This document shows, piece after piece, positions 35,150-45,449 of a stretch of DNA of 64,000 nt. The DNA lies in the NCBI GenBank assembly GCA_030762895.1, contig CM061067.1:53717667-53781666 (forward strand). Direction: 5' to 3'. Source of the DNA: Sophora flavescens. Taxonomy: Eukaryota > Streptophyta > Magnoliopsida > Fabales > Fabaceae. The position numbers and the translations under genes are program-made. Position 1 is the stretch's first letter. The number at the start of each line of letters is the position of its first letter. The notes under the pieces are model-generated. The model worked only from the letters and a program-made list of their open reading frames with translations, was not told where the DNA came from and did no database searches.

Positions 35150-35896
35150 TGAAGTTTACACAAGCAAACACAAGAAGGGAGGTTGAATTGTTTTTGTTAA
35201 TAATTTTCGAAAACAACCTTTTAAAACAGTTTTTGCACTCAAAGAGATTTGAAACAGAAACACACACGAAGATAAAGATTCCTTTAAAAATACTTTAACA
35301 AAAGCAATATCAAAACCCCACAGTTAGTAAAAGCAAATAAAAATGAAGAGTTTAGGGATAGAAGATTCACGAAAGAGATTTTATCCTGGTTCACTCTCTT
35401 CCAACCAAGAGCTACGTCCAGTCCTTTCGACTTGAAGGATTTATCCACTATTTCTCTAAATAGATTACAACCAAGTATTCAACACCTCTCCAGGCTACAA
35501 GTATTCCTTTCTTACCAAGTCTCTTCAGACTCTAATCTAACAAAGAGATCTAATGTTTGATCTTCTTAACTCACTATGTGTGAGTATATGACAGTTTAAG
35601 ATCAGTTGAATATTACAACAATATTCAAACTAAAGAATACAGACTCTTGCTCTTGAAAGAATAGTGAAATGAATGATTATCAAATGGCAAAAGTTCAGCT
35701 AGCAAGATTGTGCAGGCAAGAGTTATTTCTTCAGTATCTGAGGTCTTCAATTTATAGTGACCTTCTTCTTCTCTTGTATTTCTTCAATGGTTACTTTGAT
35801 TAATCACGTTTAGAGATAGCATTTAATACATGATATCCGTTGGAACTGATAACTTGATTAATCACGTTTAGAGATAGCATTTAATACATGATATCC
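35150..35896 (-). repeat. Truncated 5' LTR of the Copia element
   Basis: Matches the left half of the LTR at 18142-19699. About 800 bp of U3 is missing because the sequence switches to Ogre ORF1 at 35897. The 43-bp segment 35796-35838 is repeated at 35854-35896, directly at the break. Confidence 0.9.
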
Positions 35897-37158
35897 TTCA
35901 TTTGTGCTTCCAAGACATTCAGTTGTTCTGCCATTTGAGTTACCGAAGGGGAGTAATCTTCAGCTTTCGTGCTTTCTGCAGGAATGTTCACGGGACCTTT
36001 ACTTGATTTTCTCCATGCTTCATACTCTGAGACGATGATTAGGATTGGTCGGCCAAACTGTGATCTCCCCGCCATCCTCACATTTTTCCATGCGTTTCTA
36101 ACTTCTTTTGCCAACAACTTGGTATTCTCACCATCCTCGTATCGGAAACAGCATCCACCGAGTTGTTCTTCCCGAGGCACGGTTTGCGTCCAACAAAGTT
36201 GTCGTAAGGCTATGGCGGGTGTATAGGATATGCACCCTCTCGGGCCCATCAAAGGAACATTTGGATAGTCACCACAACTATAAATGATATCTTGCCCCTG
36301 TTGACTTTCGTACCATGGGCATACCCACTTAAAAGAGTCTCTTTCCACCTTGTCAAACTCGTTCTTCCATTCCTCTTCATTAAGTTGTCTTGTAGGGATG
36401 TTATGGAAGCCTCTTAGTGGATCTGAATGGTGGTTGATATAGCCTTTTGCGTACATGTGAGTCATGACCCATACATAGAGAAACTGTGCACAACATCTGA
36501 GCTTCCCCTTTGGATGCCGCTGGCAAAATTCTAGAGTCAAAAGCGTTTCAGCCAATACTGTCGGCATGGGGTTTTTCTTTCTTTCAACTGTGAAGAACAC
36601 ATCCATTGCTGCTTGATCTATCATGTCTAGCGCCGATGGAAATAGAACCAACCCATATATTGCTAGTGCCAATACCCTCTCAAAGGTTTCTCAATCTTGT
36701 CGATCCATTAGTTTCCTCAAATGATTTTCAAGAAACTTTCGGGTTAACCCTCGTGAGTTTGAGTGCCCGGTCAAGTTCACTTCAATTTCAGGAAGCCCTA
36801 GTAACCCTGCTATGCTTGCAGTGGTCAAGTATTGCCCCAGGTGAAAGTACACAACGGGATTTTTCTGCATTGGCAAACTTAACAGGCAAGCATATTCTTC
36901 AATGGTGGGTGTAATGTCCATGTTTGGCAACTCGAAACATCTGAGATGTGGGTTCCAATACTGACTTAGAGCACTCAAAGCAGTAGCTTCAACCGGTATG
37001 AAAACTAGGTCCAAGATCCCTCCATACTTCTTGACGAAGCTTTTTCGATGCTCTTGAGGTAAAGATTGGCTCAACTCTTTCAGATTCTCTAATGAGTTCA
37101 AAATCACCTTGGAGCTCTTAGTGGCGGGAGCATTGCTAGTGTGTCTGACTTTTTCCAT
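35897..37158 (-). pseudogene. Ogre ORF1 protein (unit B copy)
   Basis: Starts MEKVRHTSNAPATKSSKV at 37158 and reads in one frame except for TGA at 36688-36690 (after LMDRQD), probably a mutated Trp codon. Segments include FELPNMDITPTIEEYACLLS, LALAIYGLVLFPSALDMID, FCQRHPKGKLRCCAQFLYVW and CPWYESQQGQDI. Its C-terminal coiled-coil part is lost at the Copia junction, and the last codons (DIMY, stop) are Copia LTR sequence. ORF1 upstream of gag is a hallmark of Ogre elements; its role is unknown, though it resembles plant mobile domain proteins. This copy keeps about 469 bp that the unit A copy lacks. Confidence 0.85.
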
Positions 37159-38106
37159 TTCTTGTTATCAAAGGTGTTATCTCTCACAAATTATCTGTGC
37201 AAGGGAAATTTTATTTTATAAATAACATTTGGAAAGCAAAATTACTTATGCATGAGAGTGTACCAAGATGCATGAATGAATGACATATTGACGATGCATG
37301 GCCTAAAATACTACATGCACGAGCATACAATATAATAATTGAGTGTAACAGAAAGCATGAATGAATTGCATGTTAAGGTGCATGCAGAAGATCTTATGAT
37401 GCATGAGATATAAATGTAATTATTCTTGCTGCAGAAAAAAGGCGGAATGCGCTCCTTTTTGTCCTACATAGGTCGTATCCTAAAGTTGGGACTTCTGAAG
37501 TCAAGATCCTATTTTGGTAGGATACTAATGGCATTTTATGTGCATGACCTTCGGGACAGATCTAGACCCCTCACTACAAAAAAAATATATTTAGCGACCG
37601 AAGATTTCGGTCGCTAAACTTGATAATTCGGTTGTTATACTGTAGCGACCGAATTAAGGGGGTAGCAGAAACCCTGGTCGCTAAATTAGCGACCGAACTT
37701 ATATTTCGGTCGCAAAATTATATATTTCGGTCGCCGTATAGTTGGTCGCATGCCCAGCTCGCCGAATTTGGTGACCGATATTCGGTCGCTATTTTTGATT
37801 TTTTTTTTAATTTTCCTGTAACTTAATCCTGCCGACCAAATATTGTTTTTCAACTATTACCCCATTGATTTTTAATTTCTGATATAAACAAAATACACCA
37901 ATATTTTTTTAAAATAAATAGAAAACGTAAATATGATGTACTAACGATCCAAAACACCACAGTCAATATGATCAAGAAAACATATACATTAATTAACGCA
38001 AGTTTAATAATGGTTTATAAAAAAAAAGTTTAATAAGTACTAATTAACGATCAAAACATAAAAATACACCACAGTCAATAAGTACTAATCAAAATATCAA
38101 AACTCA

Positions 38107-38496
38107 TCAATCTTCCAAAGGGATGAACATGTAGAAGCGAGAACCCCCAAGGTACTTAAACTTTGCCAATACACCAGTGGACAACAAATACAACTCCCTG
38201 ATACCATTTGTATCTGTTGCAAAATATGGGCGATCCTCATGGATTACTATATTCCCATTGAACAGATTTCCGCTTTTGTCTTCAATAGTCACAACACGCG
38301 GTATTTGTTGTCCCCAACGACGGTAGAATGATCGCGGGATTGAAATCAAATCCTGCAAATACACAAGAACAATTTAGTAAATGATTAGTTTATGCCTTAA
38401 CCATCATTACGTGAATCCGATTGTTATTCTTAAGTTGATGAGATACTGTACCTGGTCTGTATGGATGGCTATCTCAAAACATTTAGTCGGATCCAT
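38107..38496 (-). CDS. Small B3-type DNA-binding domain protein inside the CACTA element
   Basis: Two exons: 38496-38452 (15 codons, MDPTKCFEIAIHTDQ) and 38352-38107 (81 codons plus stop), separated by a 99-bp intron with a GTACAG donor and a TTTGCAG acceptor, in phase. The 96-residue product reads ISIPRSFYRRWGQQIP, VTIEDKSGNLFNGNIVIHE and AKFKYLGGSRFYMFIPLED, matching the strand order of plant B3 domains (I/L-P-x-x-F, V-x-L-x-D-x-x-G, F-x-Y-x-G-x-S-x-F). B3 proteins bind DNA in the nucleus through two loops. It is essentially a bare domain with no activation region and no stop or frameshift. It may be a captured host fragment or a protein used by the element. Expression is not shown. Confidence 0.72.
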
Positions 38497-39870
38497 TTTC
38501 TGATAAAACGATAAGGAAAACAAGTCATATGTCTAAACTTCATTCCAATGCTTACAATGTAAATATATACAAATATGATTCCATAATCATTTCCAGACAA
38601 GTTATCAATAAATACATATCAAATTATTCTAATTACATTGATTCATTGTTATTGAAATATTTTTATTTTAAAGAGAATAAACTATTCTTCATAGCAATCC
38701 AAATGTATGAACATGCTCAGATATAAGTACTAGCCTTAGATAAGTAGAATTACCAAATGAATCCGATTCAAAATGAGTGAAAAGCTCTCTTGGAATTACA
38801 GGCTACAATAATGTTTTTAGATCATTTCATACTCCAACAAAGAATATTTTTTTGTTTACAAAGAAGTGAACAAGAACTTGAAATCCCTAAAACCCTCTTT
38901 TGAAATTTTTGAAACAGATTCAGACAAGAACCAACAAATTCATGGATTCCAAACGAATCAAAATACAATACAATCAGAATGCATACACGTACAATACAAT
39001 ATGAAATTATTCACAACAAAGTAAACAAATGCATCACGGAGGCTATAGATCATACTATTGTGAGATATTCCCGAGCCAATATAACGAGAACAATGAACAG
39101 CCTTCAAAGACATAAATTCAGCCAAGATATGGAAAGATAAACAGACCAGAAATTACAAGTTCCATATTTAATAGAAAACACATCATTAACACAGGGGACA
39201 ATCTTGTTCTTGGACATGTTAAACTAGAATAGTCTTCAAACAACTGCCTCAAGATTGGTCATTTGTTTGAACTATAGCCATGAACTATCCATGTTTGAAA
39301 TTGTAGACACCTAGCACAAAACAAATTGAAAATCCATAGCACACATCCTCACTAACCAATTTAGATGCATTTCACAAAGCGAATGAATCTAAATCAAAGA
39401 CTAAGATGCTGAAATGGAAGGTAATTTCACAGCTAATTCAACAAGAAGCAAACCAGAAGGGTTCTCAGATTAAATTTTCCCGTTAAATTGGTACGTCAAT
39501 AATCAACAAAAAACCAAAACCTGTTTATGTTTCGCAGTCTCACAGGCAGCAATGGCATTCTGTGGCTCAAGTAAACATCAATTCTAATCTCACAGTCTTG
39601 ACTTTTGATATTTCAATGCATTCAAAAAAAGTTACAAAAACAGATTTCTCGTGCTTTCTCAATGAGAGCTTCCTAATCCTAATAGGAGTGATTAAATAAT
39701 GACACTTGAAAACAAATGATCATCACAACTCACAACTCACATGAAATACAAAAGTAGCTCTTCTCAGTAGTAATCAATAAAGCAAGCAATGAAATACATA
39801 CAATCCACAAATTTTTGAAATGAAACAATGAAGCAAAATAAAAAATGATACATAGAGAGTCCATGGTTAC

Positions 39871-40230
39871 CTCAAGGTAGAGCAGGGAATGCACAAAATG
39901 AGGAGAGAAGAGGGTAGGAGGAGCTCTGCGCGTGGTGACCAGAGGGCTGCGTGTTGGTAGCCGGAGTATTGGTCGAAGCACTGAAACGGAGGGGGGGGGG
40001 AATTAAAAACAGAGCAGGAAGAGGGGAAAGGAAGAGAGGAGAGGAAGAGGGAAGAGATGTAAGAGGAGGAGGAGGAGGACGGAGGCTTACCGGAGATGGT
40101 GGTGGTGGCGGTGTGCACTGCGCGGTGGTGGCGACGGTAAATGGCGGTGCGCACTGCGGACGCGAGGGAGAGAAAAGGGGTGAGGGTGGGAGAGATGGTA
40201 GAAATGAGGAAGAAGGGAAAGATTTCACGA
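39871..40230 (-). other. GC-rich exon-like segment in the CACTA element, upstream of the B3 gene
   Basis: In contrast to the AT-rich surroundings this stretch is GC-rich and on the minus strand proline/serine-rich if translated. It ends at a good splice donor (GAG-GTAACC, about 39871), with another possible donor (CCG-GTAAGC) near 40090. It could be a 5' untranslated exon and promoter-proximal region captured with the B3 gene. I do not support a protein from it. Confidence 0.4.
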
Positions 40231-41256
40231 TTTTAGGGATTTATAATTTGGCGACCGAAATAATCGGTCGCGAAATTCGGTCGCAGGATGAGTTAATTTG
40301 AAATTTGAATTCATAAATTTAGCGACGGAGTTTTAAATCGGTCGCTAACACGTGCGGTTTTAATTTTTTTACCCGCCGTTTAGCGACCGAATTAATATCG
40401 GTCGCAAATATAAATAAAATTTAACCGTTGCATTTAATTCGGTCGCTATTTCGGTCGCTAAGAATACATAAAATTTCTGACTTTTAACCGTTGCATTTAA
40501 TTCGGTCGCTATTTCGGTCACTAAGAAGACATAAAATTTCTGACTTTTAAGTTCCTTTATTTAGCGACGGAAATAGCGACCGATAACCCTGCTACGCTCT
40601 ATTTCGGTCGCTATTTCGGTCGCAATGTTATCTCTAATCAGTCTTTCATGTAGATCCTACAATCGGTCGCCATTTCGGTCGCAAAAAGCAACCGAAAAAT
40701 TCGGTTACTATTTTCGGTCGCTAAACAACCTTTTTTTTGTAGTGCCTAAACATATGGTCCCCGGATTACCCTCATCTAAAAGATAAGGATCCGAATCCAT
40801 GAACCTCACCACAGGGACAAATAAGTCACAATATGGTAGTCCATGTACCGGTAGCAATCCGAGCGGGAGAATGAGTGACTGTCAGGAACGCAAAAGCATC
40901 ACAATAACATCACTGAAGCCCCTTCTAATCTTATGGCATTCCAAGACTCGGGTATAGAGCCCAAAAGTGTGTGCAACATGTGATAGTGATGTGTGATGGG
41001 AGCGTACAAACCTTTACAAAACCTCCTAAAACAAAACTACCCCAAACCTGCAAAAAAGGAACAAACAACACCAATACAAAGGTTCTCTACCCTAAGGTTG
41101 CAAGAATATACAAAGACAATTATAAGAACTTATAAAACTAAATATGAAATAAATAAAATAAAGAAGGGTAAAACTAATATTTTCAAAGCAATTAAAAAAA
41201 TGCACAACCAACTATGTTAGGCTAGACTCTCAAAAATCCCCAGTGGAGTCGCCAAC

Positions 41257-43761
41257 TGTCGCGACCGTCCCTTCCGAGATCCACGAAAAAGGGAGGTAAA
41301 AAAGACAAAGGAGTCGCCACTAAAATTTTTATTGGGAAAATCTTAGAAAACCCAATTATTTAAAGGTAAACTGGTATGAAAAAAGAGAGAGAGATGAGTC
41401 CGGGAGTCGATTACGAGTAGGGAAGGTGTTAGCACCCCACATCGCCCTTTTAAAAACGGTACCTTAAGTTAATTGTGTAAAAACATTTTAATAACCTTTT
41501 AAATATTTATCTTACCCCAAAAATTATTTACAAGAAAGAATTATTTTTTTTTATTTTTAATATTTTTAATTTTTATTAATTTTTATATTTTTAAATTTAT
41601 TGTTTATAAAAACTAAATGAGGTTGAACATGGCACATGAGTCCACAGGGTAACCTCAAATCTAAGGGATTGGACATGGCACCGTGTCCATAGAGCATCCC
41701 AAAAAAAAGAAAAGTTTAATTATTTTTTATTAATTATTTTAACATAAAAAAAGACACAAAAAAGGAAAAATTAGTTTTGGCTTGACAAGATGATTTATCT
41801 TGCTCCTACGTATTCCCGGGTGCGATGAGAAACTCAAAGCCACGTAGTTCTTTTTTAAAAAAATTGATTGGTTGGTTGATTTTAATTTTTGATAAAGATT
41901 TGATTTTTCTGATTTCTTTTTTAAAAAAAAAGAATTCATTTTAAAATAAACTCACTTTTACACAGGGTTAAAGATAGCAAAGTTATACGATGAACCCTTA
42001 CGATTCATACGACACTTGAGGATGAACAAGTCCCTACATCAACGTCGTAGATTGTTGCGTGAATTAAAAGAGATTTTTATAAGAATGAAATCGGGTAAAA
42101 TTGATTAAAAGGATAAAATAAAATAAAATAAAATATTTAATTTTTTTTTTTAAAAAGGGGATTCACTCTTGCACGGGGCTAAAGATAGCAAAGCTATACG
42201 ATGAACCCTTACAATTCATACAACACTTGAGGATAAAAAATCATACATCAACATTGCAGATTGTTGCGTTAATTCAAAAAGATTTTTTCTCAAAATATTT
42301 TTAGTAAAATCTTTATTTAAAGCAATGATTAGAAATATATATATTTTTAAAGACTTTCTATTTCCCTTTTTTAGTAGAAATCATATACTCAAACTCAAAG
42401 ATTATCTACAGCCCATTGAACAAAGTTGACCCAAGTTCAGCCCACAATAATAAAAAAAACAAAACAAAACAGAAAAAACAAGATAAAAGTAAACGGAAAT
42501 GTTAAAAAGGGAAGAACCATTCCGGTCCTTCATAACTCACGAAACAGAAGAGAATGGAGTTGTACAGCACGTTGAACACGGCGACGGAGGAGGTGAGACG
42601 CCGCGATGACAGACCAGGACACGGCAGATCGAGTTGGTTGTGGCGGTTCTGGGCGTTGTTGTGGAGGTGGCGCAGACGGTGGTGATAGAGACGTTTTCTT
42701 TTTCAGATCTATAACTTTCCTTGCAATCTGAATGAGTTTGTGATTTTTTAGCTTCTTCTATGCAGATCTATTGTCTTCCTTCTTTGCAAGCTTGAAACTT
42801 TGTAATTTTTTTTGGGAGATGGCATATAAAGTTGCAAGCTTGAAACTTGATGGTGGATGGCGGTTCAGTGGTCTGGGCGCGAGGAAAGGGGACCGGTTTC
42901 GCGTGTGGCTCGCAGTGGTGGAGGTCGTGGTGGTCGCGCGGAGGAGCTCGCGGATCTGCAACTCCCAGTGGTGGAGGTCGTGGTGGTCGCACGGATCTGG
43001 TGGTGTCTGAGTTGTGGGGAGATGAAGGAGGAAGGTGAAAAATGGTGGAAGGGATGGATGAGTGAAGGGATGGGTTGTTGAATAAGAAGAAGAATGAGAG
43101 GAGAAAAATGATGCAGGGAGGAAGAAGAAGAAAGAGAGAGAGAAAGAAAGAAAGAAAGAAAGAAAGAGGTTTTTTTTGATCTTTTTTCTTTGGCAGAGAG
43201 TATTTGGGTATTTTTGTGTTGATTTGTGATTTGGGAGTGATGGTTGCTAGAGGTTGGAGAGGAGAATATTGAGTATTTTTTTGTTGTTTTTCCTCCCCCT
43301 CTTCCTTTGGTCACTGTTCAATTTATAGCACTAGAAGGAAGAAGATGACAAATCTTCCTGTTCGGCCAGCTGGTGGGGGTACAAGTAGTGGGGAGCAAAT
43401 TAGCCTTTGCTCCACCACCTTGCTGGGTTGCAATGGTGCAGGGGTAGTACTGTACCATTATCCCTCTTTTCTTTGAAAAAGAAGAAGATGACAAAGAGGG
43501 GTACAAGCATGGGAGCATATTTTTAAAATTTTTACTTTTTTATTATTTTTTTATTTTAACAAATCAGAATAATAAAAAACAATTTTTGGTTGGGTTTGGG
43601 ATAGTGAGCCCAAAAGATAACTTGGAACAAAAACGAAAATGGGCTCCATTTGATGATGTAATGGGCCCAGAATAAAAACATTTTGTTTTATTTTTATTTT
43701 TGTCTATTATTTTCTTCAAAACATTAATTAAAAAAAATCCGGGAAAAATTAGGTGTTCACA
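41257..43761 (-). repeat. Ogre LTR shared by units A and B
   Basis: 2505 bp, TGTCGCG to GTTCACA. It is 3' LTR to unit A (polypurine tract at its right) and 5' LTR to unit B (primer site at its left). It contains two ~100-bp direct repeats (about 41953-42065 and 42163-42280), a GC-rich part (42540-43080) with a local duplication of CAGTGGTGGAGGTCGTGGTG (42910 and 42964), and a (GAAA)n tract near 43140. It carries about 37 bp near 42512 that the other unit A LTR lacks. Confidence 0.93.
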
Positions 43762-43774
43762 GCTGCCCCTCTTT
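43762..43774 (-). other. Ogre polypurine tract
   Basis: The minus strand reads AAAGAGGGGCAGC immediately before TGTGAACACC of the LTR, the form seen in Ogre elements. Confidence 0.9.
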
Positions 43775-43894
43775 AGTTGTTTCTTATTAGATAGTAGGTG
43801 TAACCGTAGTTAACCTATTATCGTTATAAGAAATGAGTAAAGACATGAGCTCCAATTTTGGCCGGAGTTCACTGACAAGTAAACGGATGCATAA

Positions 43895-44515
43895 TTAAAG
43901 CTTACGGGATGGACTGCCCGTAGAAGCTTGAACAGAAAGATAAAAAGCTTGCGGAGTCGTTTGTCCGCTGAAGCTTGAACAAGCAGAGCTTACGGGGTAC
44001 GGTACCCGTCAAAGATTGACAGAAAGGTTAAAAGCTTGTGGAGTCGGTTATCCGCTAAAGCTTGAAAGCAAAATGCGAAGAGCTTGCGGAGTCGGGTATC
44101 CGCCGAAGCTTGAAGAGAAATGTTAAAAGCTTACGGAGTCGGTTGTCCACTGAAGCTTGAAAGGAAGGGTTAAAAGCTCACGGAGTTGGTTATCCGCTGA
44201 AGCTTGAAAGGAAGGGTTAAAAGGTTACGGAGTCGGTTGTCCGCTGAAGCTTGAAAAGTAATGTTACAAGCTTACAGAGTCGGTGGTCCGCTGAAGCATG
44301 AAAGAAAATAATAAGCATGCGGAGTTGGTTATCCGCTGAAGCTTGACAAGAAACGTTAAAAGCTTACAGAGTCAGTTGTCTACGGAGTCGGTTATCCGCT
44401 GAAACTTGAAAAGAAATGTTAAAAGCTTACGGAGTCGGTTATCCGCTGAAGCTTGAAAGCAAAAGGATTAAAAGCTTGCGGAGTTGGTTATCCGTGGAAG
44501 CTTGAAATGAAACAT
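43895..44515. repeat. Tandem array of about 13 units of 46-48 bp in the Ogre 3' untranslated region
   Basis: The unit is approximately GTTAAAAGCTTACGGAGTCG followed by GTTATCCGCTGAAGCTTGAA. Each has an internal inverted repeat (AAGCTT-CGGA pairs with TCCG-AAGCTT). One unit (near 44360) is truncated. Tandem arrays in this position of Tat/Ogre elements are known to seed satellites. Confidence 0.93.
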
Positions 44516-45449
44516 TGAAAGCCTGCGATGTTTGTGCAATTTACTGGGTTTTGCGCTCACAAGAAGATAAACAAACAATTGCAATGTATGATGCCAGAAA
44601 TGTCCTATATGCTTGATGAAAACCTCAAATGATTTCAATGCAACACAAGCAAAGCTCGTAACACGTTACTATTTTTATTTTTTCATCTTTAAGGTGGTTT
44701 TAATTATCACCCTCGACCCCTTAAAGTATTGATAACAGACAAGTCCTGAGATGAACTAAAACAAGCCTTGTCTTCGTGGAGAAAAAGGCTAAGCACTTTT
44801 GAAAGGGTACGCTTCCTTTGCAATGATTGTCCCCGTGCTTCTTGTCAGCAGACCACTGTGTCCTTCGTTGGGAGACCATCTTGTCCTTTACGGCCTTTCG
44901 AGACTTTCAAAGAAACTCTAAATGCTTTTGAAGACAACAATACATGTTTCAACATTTCAGTATATACTTATCATGATGAATGCACGCACACGATTGACAA
45001 TAATTAAAGCAGAGGGATAAGGGTAAAAAGAATTGGGAGTCCATGTCATTATATTTGGACTGAAATGGTATACAAAGCAGGTATTACAATGGAGTATGGA
45101 ATTGCAAAAGGTTGTGGGGTGGAATCACATCTCCTCAAGTGACACATCTTTCCATGACTAGTGTTAGTATCTCTCATACCATCTTGACTGCTCATTAATC
45201 ATCATCTGAGCGTGCTATCTGCCCCGGTTTTAATGCATCTAGCCCACTGATTTCCCCAGTTCATCGGCTTGACGACACTTCCCTTGTTTATTTTATTTTT
45301 GAACCCTAACTTTTGCCTAGACCGCCTTTTCAGGTTTTCAGCCTAGCGTGTTGCTCTAACTTTTGCCTAGACTGTATTTTCAGATTTTCAGTCTAGCGAG
45401 CTTTTCTTTTTTCATTTATCACTTTCTGATTTTTTTTTGGGATGTGCGT
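44516..45449 (-). other. Rest of the Ogre 3' untranslated region
   Basis: No supported coding sequence. 45300-45400 has a direct repeat of CTAACTTTTGCCTAGAC and TTTTCAGTCTAGCG-like words about 50 bp apart. An open frame at 44768-45007 on the plus strand has no recognisable content. Confidence 0.55.

Larger units (their letters stand above)
18142..35896 (-). mobile_element. Copia LTR retrotransposon with env-like ORF (SIRE/Maximus type), carrying two solo LTRs
   Basis: Order on the minus strand: truncated 5' LTR (35896-35150), tRNA-Met primer site, gag with two zinc knuckles, protease, integrase, reverse transcriptase, RNase H, a spacer, an env-like region, polypurine tract, 3' LTR (19699-18142). 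Integrase before RT is the Copia order. After removal of the two inserted solo LTRs the element is about 10.8 kb, in line with SIRE-type elements. All coding parts are broken by stops or frameshifts. The right end is truncated at 35896, so no target duplication can be checked; the left end interrupts a LINE ORF1. Confidence 0.92.
37572..40744. mobile_element. CACTA DNA transposon with GCGACCGA subterminal palindromes and an internal B3 gene
   Basis: Ends are CACTACAAAAAAAA (37572) and TTTTTTTTGTAGTG (40744), classic CACTA termini. The 3-bp duplication CCT flanks it; the empty site is visible in the sister copy at about 55417-55432. About 200 bp at the left end and 500 bp at the right end are filled with the words TTCGGTCGC and GCGACCGAA, often as palindromes, as expected for subterminal transposase-binding repeats. 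No CACTA transposase is present, so it is non-autonomous by that criterion. It encodes a small B3-domain protein on the minus strand (38107-38496). Confidence 0.93.
35897..41256 (-). mobile_element. Truncated internal region of a second Ogre element (unit B)
   Basis: Contains the primer-binding site TGGCGACTCCACTGGGGA (minus, 41254-41237), two bases from the LTR at 41257, then a 925-bp leader (CACTA insertion removed) almost identical to 55014-55937, then ORF1. Everything downstream of ORF1 is deleted. It shares the LTR at 41257-43761 with unit A, giving the order LTR-internal-LTR-internal. Confidence 0.88.

Noticed and set aside
39730..40301. Pro/Ser-rich or Gly-rich open frames in the CACTA element
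   Set aside because: No recognisable protein; better explained as a 5' untranslated GC-rich segment.
42758..43314. Several overlapping open frames in the Ogre LTR (also 57397-58031)
   Set aside because: They lie within LTRs, occur on both strands of a GC-rich low-complexity segment, and differ by frame-breaking indels between copies.
43895..44515. Regular short repeats considered as a CRISPR array
   Set aside because: There are no unique spacers; units are contiguous tandem repeats within an Ogre 3' region of a plant genome.
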